A DNA stretch of 64,000 nt from NCBI RefSeq assembly GCF_004210375.1, contig NW_027467782.1, positions 29,739,276 through 29,803,275 on the forward strand, written 5' to 3'. How positions within the stretch are numbered: position 1 is the first letter of the stretch; each line of letters starts with the position of its first letter. The notes beneath the pieces are model-generated. The model ran no database searches and had not been told where the DNA came from. It was given only the letters and a program-made list of their open reading frames with translations. The DNA comes from Tachypleus tridentatus (taxonomy: Eukaryota > Arthropoda > Merostomata > Xiphosura > Limulidae). Below are positions 55,692 through 64,000 of the stretch, one piece after another. A program made the position numbers and the translations under genes.

Positions 55692-56520
55692 AATAAACCT
55701 AGTAAATAGGAGTTAAAGATGCCCGATGGATTTCTTCTATAGTTTATAAATATTTGTATAGGTTGAAGAAACTAGTTGAGTTCCTGTTCGATGGTCTTTG
55801 AATACAAGTTAGTGAAGGACTGGAGAAACTAAGTCTTCGAGAGAGGAACTCAAATAATATAACGGGTATTATTTTTCTATGATGGTTATTCGTTTAAACT
55901 GTAAATATATATATGTATACAAATAGCAATTTTTATACTTTATTATCAATGTATAATATAAAAATGTATTATAAAAGCAAGAAATATATTTATTCAATTA
56001 AAATGTTTAAAATACTAAATTAAGGTATCGTTAGGCTTAAAGAATTTTACATTTTCTATTATTAATAACTCACATTTGCAGTTTTCTTTCGGTTTCACGT
56101 AATCGATACAGTACGTAAACTCATTTTAAATCTCTATCTTGAGATCCAATTGAAGTGGTTCTTAAGCTTACATTTCTCTGGGCTTCCACACCAACAGTTG
56201 AAAGATATCCTTGGTGTGTGGAAGAACTAGCTCTCATTTTGATCTGTTTTATTGCTTTGTGAAAAGTTACATGTTATCTTTCAGTTCTTGATATTTGGAA
56301 CAGAGTAATTAATCCTTTTATCATAGGAAATACTAGGTTGATACATCAGATTTCAGGCGAGATATTAATCTGAGAACTCCGTCTTCACATGAAGTGTAAT
56401 ATTGATACATCTACCTTCATGTGAGGTTCTATATTTGATGGTGTGAAACATTATAACTGAATACACTTGGAGAAGAAATCGAAGCAATAATTTGTTGCTT
56501 AAGCATGAAAGTAATTTTAC
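55692..56520. other. AT-rich non-coding stretch
   Basis: Nothing recognised. Confidence 0.4.
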
Positions 56521-56525
56521 AATGA

Positions 56526-56810
56526 TATACTGCTGGCCAACATCTTAATGAACATAAAGAAAAAATATGCATTTTGCGTTGTTAGACTCAACCACTTATT
56601 TAAGTAGAGTTTCAACAACATCAATGCTCACAACCTGCTCCTCAGCATCACTATGTGACACAAGGATGATGCCAGTGAAGTGCGGGTGAAAAAGAACACC
56701 TGAGACCTAGGCAAGGGGTTTCTCAGAATCCTCAGCCACAGTCCTGCCAGCAGGGAAGCCTGGGCCACCTCGGAGGCACCATCTCCCTCGGCTGACCCCA
56801 ACACTTATTG
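56526..56810 (-). pseudogene. GC-rich coding-like remnant, unrecognised
   Basis: A GC-rich island in AT-rich surroundings. On the minus strand one frame reads SEKPLA, a TAG, then VSGVLFHPHFTGIILVSHSD and AEEQVVSIDVVETLLK before a TAA, while a neighbouring frame upstream reads EGDGASEVAQASLLAGLWLR. The sequence CCCTTGCCTAG before GTCTCAGG could be an acceptor, making the second half a terminal exon. The adjacent ATACTGCTGGCCAACATCTT (56,528) resembles the terminus of a Tc1/mariner-type element, so this may have been carried by, or be part of, a transposon. Family unknown. Confidence 0.35.
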
Positions 56811-57599
56811 GAATTATTATTTACAACAAGAGTTAATATTTAATGGCTGTTACATTTTTCATACCCAGAAAGTTCAAAACAATTATTTGAAAGGGGATAG
56901 TTATGACAAATTTGGTTACATAACTCAGTAAGAGAGTAAAATGTTGTATTTCAAATTCATTACTGCTGAGGATATACAAAATTCCAAAGGCCTCAGTGAT
57001 AAACATATAAATAGCAGTGGCAAATTGAACAGAAGTGTACAGTTAGAAAATGTGAAATTAACCATACTTTGAGTGTACACTTTTACTGGTTGTTATTTAA
57101 AATGAATTTAACAGTTTGATAGAAATATGGAGAATAACTTGTTACAGGGTATTCTAAATTAGTTCAGCTTGTGAAGTGGATTCTAAAATAATTTAATCAA
57201 CCAAAGTGGACATTTAACATGAAATGAACTGTCACATTTAAAATGTAACTATGGTCATCATAGTCTAAAGATTTTTTGTATGTACATTTAACTTGTTTTA
57301 AATATATAATTTTAAAATAAGTAGATAACTTGCTGCATGCTATTTTCAAATTTATCACCAACAAGTCACAGGTATCTACTGTAGAAGAATCCTAAAACTT
57401 TGACGTATATAGTATCTGACCAGGAGTTGAATGTAAAAATCTTCACAAGTATGCAGTGGAGTTAAAGTATTGATAGAAGTCACATATTTAGTTCCTTTTG
57501 GTTACTCTGTCTCAAAACTGGAAAGTCTCACCTAAATACTGAAATTCATTAAGTTCTTATTTACTTTTGCTGGTGGCATACACAACATGATTAGATAGT
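56811..57599. other. AT-rich non-coding stretch
   Basis: Nothing recognised. Confidence 0.4.
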
Positions 57600-59945
57600 G
57601 GTGAGGTCCACTATAAAGTAATGAAAAATAAATATGAGACAGAGAAAAGTTTAGTTCAGGAAATTAGTATAGAAGTAATTATAAGGGTAGGCTTAATTCT
57701 TACTATCATAATAACAGAAGTAAAAGATATAAAATAGATAACTTTAGAGCATTAGTAGGAATGAAAGATTTTGATATAATGGGAATAACTGAAATATGGT
57801 TAACCAAAGATGATGTGTGACAAAAATTTCTTTCAAATATAGTGGTAAAGGCTTTTCAATGAATAAAGTATGAAAGAGAGAAGTGGATTTACATGTAAAA
57901 TGTGAATTACATCCTATTTTAGTTAAAGATATCAAAGATAACAGTAATGAGCTTGAATCCAGTGAAGGTTCTATAAGTGGATATAAAGGAAAATGACATT
58001 TAATGGGAATTTGTTACAAACAACCAAACGATATTGACAAAACTCAAACAGTTACAATGAGATTAAGGTTTCAGCTGTTAGTGAAGCCATAATTATGAGT
58101 GATTTTAATTTCAAGCATACACATCAGGAAATGCTACAGTCAACTTGTAAGATAGAAAGGTTTTTTGTAAATGTTCACAATGACTTTTTTTACCAATTGG
58201 TCAAGGAATTTACTAGAAACTGCTATTTGAGATTTGTTGTAACTTCAAAAATATAGGTAGGAAACTGGGAAACACATGGGTACAAATGAACACTGCTGTA
58301 TTAAGTTTGATGTTTTTTTCCTGCATATTGAAATCAGAATATTTTGCTTCCAAATTTTAAAAATCAAATTTTAAAGGGAAACCACAAAAATTATCTGTTG
58401 TGAATTGGGCAGCTGTGTTATGCTGAGACTCTGAGCAAATGTGGAAAATCTTTAACGAAAAAAAAATTCAATATTCAAGGTAAATATTTTCCTTACAGAA
58501 AGAACAGGGTAGCAACAAGTAAAAACAATGTTGGCTCACAAACAGTATTGGAAATAAAATGAATGAGAAACAAAATAAATTGAAAATTAACTGATGTAAC
58601 TCCTCTTATCAACAGGGGTGATGAAAATTGTCCCAGTGCTTATAGACCCATTAGTCTTACATCAGTTGTAGATCACATTTTGGAGAGTCTGATAAAAAGA
58701 AAAACTTCAAAAAAGTTATTTAACCAAGTTTAGAATTTTATTGGACAGCTAACATGGTTTCACTGATGGAAAACCTTGCCTTACAAATCTTATAACATTT
58801 TTTCCAAAGGTTATTACTTATGTTGATGAGAGTAAGAGTAGATCAGGAAGAAAGGATTGTCACCAATGCAGTTCAACCAAACTACATTAATGTCACAAAT
58901 GAGGTACCTCATGGTTCAAGTCTTAGGATCTTTGATCAATGGTCAATAAATTACTTAAATGTGCAATTACATTACAACGTAGGGTGTTACTACCTGTGAA
59001 GAGGATGTGACTGATTTACAGAAGGATTTATATCATTCAGTGAATTGGGTAAATAAATGGCAGATGAAATTTAATTATAATAAATGCAAAATAATGCCAC
59101 TGGGTTATCATTATATGAATAATAATTTGGATGGGAATAATCTAAACAATAGAGAAAAAGGGATCTTGATGTAATAGTTGATCAGTCTCAGAAGCTATCC
59201 AAGCATTGTGTTATTGCTGGTGGTACAGCAAATAAAATTTTAGGTTATATTTACAGAGATTTTTAATGCAAATCTAAAGCAGTTATAATTTCACTGTATG
59301 GTTCATTGGTTATGTCATATTTGAAGTATCGTGTTCAGTCTTGGTACCCTTAACTTGGGAAGTGCTTTGAATTGTTTAAAGAGGTTCAAAGTTGGGTTAC
59401 TAGAATGATGCCAAGGATGGAGGAGTTGTCATATGAGGAGTGGCTGAAATCTCTCATACTGCTTTCTCTTGGAAAAAGAAGAATTGGTGGAGGGATGTAA
59501 TATGATGAGGTGTCTGATATTGTAAAGGAAATTGATAATGTTGATGTATCATCTTTGTTCATACTTAACAGTGAGAACAGTAGGACTAGAGGACTTAAAT
59601 ATAAACACTGGCAGAGTAGAAGTCACCTTCAGCTGAGATAACTTAATTCTTCTTACAAGATAGTTGGCCTTTGGAGTGGGTTGTCTTTAAATGTTATAGA
59701 GCAAAAAAATTTAAATGAGTTTAACATAAATCTTGAAAAGTATATGAATGATATGGACTGGCTTTAAGATTTTTAAAAAATTTATTCATTAATATTTATA
59801 GTTTAAATTATTGGATGATAGAGCCAGGATTGACCAATAGATCCCATACTTTCCAAAACGTTTTGTATTATGTCTACTGCTTCAGACTGCAGTCTAATTC
59901 CAGAAGATTTTATGTTTCTAATGCAACAATAAAACTTTTGTTAAT
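57600..59945 (+). mobile_element. CR1-like LINE, nearly full-length ORF2, decayed
   Basis: Endonuclease: ALVGMKDFDIMGITEIWLTK (57,750-57,810), then SEAIIMSDFNFKHTHQEMLQ (58,085-58,140), with 'MSDFN' for the usual 'GDFN'. Reverse transcriptase: TPLINRGDENCPSAYRPISL and TSVVDHILESLIKRK (58,605-58,700), the finger/palm entry; later 'HSVNWVNKWQMKFNYNKCKI' (59,035-59,090). C-terminal region: WYPLTWEVL-like, then SLFILNSENSRTRGLKYKHW and NEFNINLEKYMNDMDWL (59,550-59,765). Many stops and shifts; the FADD box is not readable. The order matches CR1-type ORF2, and its 3' part matches 9.7-10.3 kb. Confidence 0.75.
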
Positions 59946-60989
59946 AATGTAGCTTCTAACTCAGCTTTATTGTTAGTATTACATTCTTCACTATGGTACT
60001 AAGGGTGAGAGTATGACCATACAACACAGAAGATTATGGTATTGGGAAAACTAACTTCTAAAAAGTTCTATTCTAACATCTAACTTCGTTTTTGTTTTGT
60101 TGGTCCCCATATGATTCTATTTCGGATCAACTGTCCATTTGATTGCACACATATCTTAAAAATGATGTTTATGCTTTAATGAGCTAGGTTGTGTTTACTT
60201 CTGCATACATCATACTAGGACCAACAGAGTATAGCAAAAATATAAATTATCTTTCTAAGAGTACGAATAACCTGGTCCTGAATTACATTGTTGAGTTGGC
60301 TACACCACTTGGCATATTACAATTTTGTCTCTTGCAAGAAAAAAACTCTGAACGACCAAGAAAGTTTGGCAACCAGAAAATAAAGCATTTAAACTCACCA
60401 TTTTCACAAAAGTTATCTGAATTATAATGACCGAAAACTGTAAATTTTCTTTTGAAAATCCTAACTTTCGGCATCAGTCACATAACTATGATCTACAAAA
60501 TACCTCTGCGCCACATAGTGGTTAGATTTTGTATAACGTTATATTTACATATTTAGACCTGCGGATGGATTGGTTAACTGATGAGTCTAAGCTTGTTGTG
60601 TCTGAAGCTAAAGTGTTGCTGAGTTGAACAATATGTAATGTTCGAAATCTATAAATATTGGTGATCAAATTTTATAGTTTCTTCGATTCGGGCATTAATC
60701 ACAATTACAGTTTCCCAAGCCTATAGCACACTGATTGCATATGTACAATAACAATATTCTTCTTCTCTCTTGGTGCGCTGCTTTTATATAAATCATGCGA
60801 AACTAACAAATTCACCGAAGGTCGTTTGGCAAAAATATTGTCAATCGCTAGCATTACATACACTCCTAGTACTTTGTTGATTCTTACGATCGAGAATCTT
60901 CTATTAATGTAGATAACAGGCAGACTTGTGAATTACACAGCCCACAGTATACGTCATAAGAATAAATAAAATTACACTGAAAGAAGCGA
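59946..60989. other. Non-coding stretch
   Basis: A 78-codon plus frame (60,191-60,427) and a minus frame overlap without a domain; nothing supported. Confidence 0.4.
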
Positions 60990-61186
60990 ATGTACTACAC
61001 TAAATGTACAACAGTGAATCTGTTACAAAATAAAACCGATAACTCAAGTGAGATTGAATTACCTTTTGACGAGGAAGAGATAAGCATACAGAAACTTCAG
61101 AGTTAGTTGACGAAGTAATAATGGCAAAGGACATCTCAGTTAAAGATACAAGAAGTGAAGGTAAAGGCCCCTGTAACAAAGAATGA
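60990..61186 (+). CDS. Coding-like acidic segment with one frame change; unrecognised
   Basis: From an ATG at 60,990 the frame reads YYTKCTTVNLLQNKTDNSSE and IELPFDEEEIS, to a TAG at 61,104. The next frame is open across the junction and continues TETSELVDEVIMAKDISVKD to TGA at 61,184-61,186. The E/D/T-rich text in both frames suggests one former coding segment split by a 1-base indel near 61,088. No domain recognised. The minus strand is also open (61,000-61,308, hydrophobic), so strand assignment is uncertain. Confidence 0.3.
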
Positions 61187-61387
61187 TATGCCAAATACTC
61201 CCCTAATGATACCTGATTAGAACTGAATATCATGCAGATCCTCGAGTAGTTGTATACAAACTCAAGAATGATGTGAATGAAAGTGGTTAGTACTGCCTCT
61301 AATAACACGACAAACAGTGTAATATAAGCACTGGATGATATGATACTCTATTTATGAAGATGTAATTATGCTAAGTAGGTTTATTTC

Positions 61388-61624
61388 TTTGTTTTGAATT
61401 TTGCGCAAAGCTACACGAAAACGATCTACGCTAGCTGCCCCTAATTTAGCAGAGTAAGACAAGAGGAAAAGCAACTCCTGGGGTACTCTTTCCAACGAAT
61501 AATGGGATTAACTATAATAACGCCCTATGAATGAAAGGGCCAACATGTTCAGTTTAACGTAGATTCCAGCCCGTGACTCTCAGAATACGAGTCGAATGCC
61601 CTAACCACCTGGCCATGCCGGGGC
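61388..61624 (-). repeat. SINE-A, with internal deletions
   Basis: Minus-strand GCCCCGGCATGGCCAGGTGG head and GCGCAAAATTCAAAACAAAG tail. The GTGGTGATGACTAGCTGCC segment is mostly lost. Forms an inverted pair with the copy 40 bp downstream. Confidence 0.85.
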
Positions 61625-61664
61625 ACGTAACGTAGGATAAGTTATATATGTATATAATTACATA

Positions 61665-61941
61665 ACAGTCCGGAATGGCTAAGCGTGTTAAGGCGTGCGA
61701 CGTGGTAATTTGAGGGTCGCGGGTTCGCATCCCCATCGCACTAAACATGCTCGCCCTTTCAGTCGTGGGGCGTTATAAAGTGTGGTCAATCCCACTATTC
61801 GTTGGTAAAAGAGTAGCCCAAGAGTTTGGCGGTGGGTGGTGATGACTAGCTGCTTTCCCTCTAATCTTACACTACTAAATTAGGGACGGCTAGCACAGTA
61901 GCCTCGAGTAGCTTTGTGCGAAATTCAAAAACAAACAAACA
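61665..61941 (+). repeat. SINE-A, full length, with 13-bp target-site duplication
   Basis: ATATAATTACATA occurs at 61,652-61,664 and 61,942-61,954. Between them: CCGGAATGGCTAAGCGTGTT head, box B GGTTCGCATCC, tail GCGAAATTCAAAAACAAACA. This defines the mobile unit at about 277 bp. Confidence 0.9.
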
Positions 61942-64000
61942 ATATAATTACATACGTTTATATGTTTATCAAGTAAATTATTTAAAAGTTCGTTAAGTGT
62001 GACTGTTGTTAATTTATTTTAAAAACAAATATGTAATTATTGTTTAGCTTTCTTCGTAACATGAAAGTCACAATCAATTAATTTATAGTAAACATTATGA
62101 CAAGTTTAAAAACGAAACTCTCTAAGAGATGTACGTGTTGTTTGTAACTCATTGATGTCGAGAATTTAGAGTCGCGGGAAATTTATTGATGTGTATAATA
62201 CAGAAAACAGACGATCAGGTAATAAAGATGAATAGTTTGGTTTGGTGTTTTATGACACAAAGCAACAAGGCTGTCCGCGCTAAAGATAAATAAGTAGTGT
62301 TAAATGAAAAGTAAAAGTTGAGAGACAGAAAAAAATTAGCAGATAAGATGTTACGAAACGGAATTAGGCCAAAGAAAAGAATGAAGGGAAGTTAATCATC
62401 GTGGAAGGCCTTACAATTAATATAGGCTTAACGATTGATATATTACTGTGAGTATTAAACAAAATAACGAAAATAATTTATTTCGCGAAAGAGAGTACTG
62501 ACCATATATTTATATCTTTAATCTTTTAAACTCAAAGTTACAGCTTAACTATAGTTTGATCTATCTTAAAAAGAAGCCAGCAAAGACAGAAGTTACCACG
62601 AACCAACGTTAGCCTTATCGAAAGAATGTGATTGTTATGGTGAAATAGGAAAGATGAAATTCAAAAATTGTTGTTTGTTAGTGATATTCTTTGCTGTAAT
62701 TCCAGAAATACCTCATGATAATAATTAGCTTAAGTGATTTATGATAGATTTAATTCCATGTAATAAGCTAGCAATATAAATTAATCTTTATAATTAAAAT
62801 GTAATGACAAAGCTCGTACTAATGAAAATAGATTTATAAAACAAACTAACTCGTACTGGTACCACAAAAATCCATAAAACAATTCTCCACTTTGTGCTTC
62901 ATTCAAGATTCAATAAATTAGAAAAAAGTTTATGCAAGAACTATTTCTTTATTGCAGAACGTAGTTTCAAATAAAAATACTCTGATAACAAGAACATTAC
63001 TTCACTGTGGCTGCACATGTGTGTTTCATTATATCTTTACTGATGTAATGTGTAAGTACAGGAAGTAATGAATAAAGTCAAACTATAAGAAGTAGCTGGA
63101 AAGCTAACATCATTATTATTATGACTAAGGACAAGATGTAGTACTAATGGTAAATACATTTACTGTAACAAAATTACTGTTAATTCTGTAATAATGCACC
63201 ATGCAAAGAACATGCTTTAATTATATATAGTAAGATATGAAAGAGAAGTAAAGCTAATTGTGGCTGAAATATGACACTGATTCATTATTACCTTAAAATT
63301 AATTTTAGAGGAATTGTTGATTGTGATGTATTATGATTTATCTCAGATCAGTCTCCAATTTATTATGTTACATACATTATGCATTACAATTTTAAACAGC
63401 TGGAAATTTTAATTTAAATGTTAATTAAATGTTGATATGTATTAAACATGTTTGAACTTTATTTCTTACAAGTTATGAAAATTCATTACTTAGTTTTTTA
63501 CTGATGTGTTTTTCTAAATGCTTCTGTGATGTACACTGTAACAGGTAAATGAACCATGTGTTTCCTTTTGGAAGAGACGGATACCGTGCACCATATTTTC
63601 CTGGTCTATGGTGTTACTACTTGTGAGTATTTATTTATGAATTAATTTGAAGTATATAGGTGTGTACACTAAAGTTATGTGAACATTTAAGATTTCAGAT
63701 TTAAAGAAGAACCAATTTTGAGAACAGTGAAGTTTAAAACAGGTTCAATAGGTAATGAAGACTATTTGACACAGTAATGGTATTTGGTATTCAGTGGGAA
63801 TGAGAAATTTATCTATATACAGGAATATGTATGTATGTGTACTTAATTATTAAAATTATTAATTTGGGAAGGGATGTATGGATCATCAGAAAAGTTGAAT
63901 CAAAATATAAAAATTGTATTTTCAAGCTGACAACTCGGGACTCTTAAAAGTAAACAAACTATTTTGTCCCCACTAAAATTGATAAGTACTGTAGGCATGG
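61942..64000. other. AT-rich non-coding stretch to the window end
   Basis: A possible SINE-A tail trace (minus) at 62,238-62,285 (GGCTGTCCGCGCTAAAG). No exon or other repeat recognised. Confidence 0.4.

Noticed and set aside
61000-61308. Hydrophobic minus-strand frame of 102 codons
   Set aside because: Overlaps more protein-like text on the plus strand; no acceptor/donor pair and no family recognised.
6512-61941. tRNA-like sequences with Pol III boxes as true tRNA genes
   Set aside because: Each is the head of a repeated SINE with body and tail; acceptor stems do not close and no copy folds as a clean tRNA by eye.

Overview
The window is animal nuclear DNA, not bacterial: AT-rich, full of tRNA-derived SINEs, decayed LINE and DNA-transposon copies and minisatellites, with only isolated exon-sized coding segments bounded by GT/AG splice signals. 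The most abundant SINE (called SINE-A here: tRNA-Thr-like head, tail ending in GAAATTCAAAACAAAC) and the Penelope-like tail repeats look to me like those of a chelicerate, most probably a horseshoe crab. That is recognition from memory, not a database result.

Host-gene content is sparse and mostly broken. On the minus strand: a decayed, unrecognised lysine-rich coding remnant (1.0-1.7 kb); a DNAJC22/wurst-type J-domain terminal exon with a stop and a frameshift (18.16-18.38 kb); one clean Ror receptor-tyrosine-kinase exon with a transmembrane segment and the start of the kinase domain (35.54-35.90 kb); and a PPP1R3-type glycogen-targeting subunit of protein phosphatase 1 (RVxF motif plus CBM21 domain) with several frame breaks (52.2-53.7 kb). 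Weaker exon candidates lie at 3.6 kb (-), 37.0 and 39.2 kb (+, phase-compatible), 47.0 kb (+), 56.6 kb (-) and 61.0 kb (+).

Mobile DNA by region: 6.7-10.3 kb Jockey-like and CR1-like LINE pieces; 19.2-22.95 kb hAT, mariner and Tc1 transposase remnants; 23.7-24.7 kb a multi-copy invertebrate ORF family with a textbook heat-shock-type promoter; 27.2-28.25 kb a DIRS-like RT/RNase H; 31.6-32.6 kb a Jockey ORF1 running into an in-frame 30-bp minisatellite; 34.2-34.8 and 57.6-59.9 kb CR1-like LINEs. Three small repeat families (SINE-A, repeat B, repeat C) are scattered in both orientations; one repeat C copy sits inside a SINE-A copy with a 12-bp target-site duplication. Penelope-like tails carrying a recurring hammerhead-like motif occur at 2.7, 18.6, 30.8 and 39.8 kb, two of them as inverted duplications. 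From 31 to 51.6 kb there are eight minisatellite arrays. From 12.45 to 18.16 kb there is almost nothing recognisable.

The host genes do not form a pathway together. Three recognisable single-copy gene fragments on one strand, two of them disrupted and one lacking its expected downstream exons, are what a region of decaying duplicated genes would look like; assembly indel errors are the alternative. The most striking single signal is the heat-shock-element/TATA/initiator promoter at 24.6 kb.
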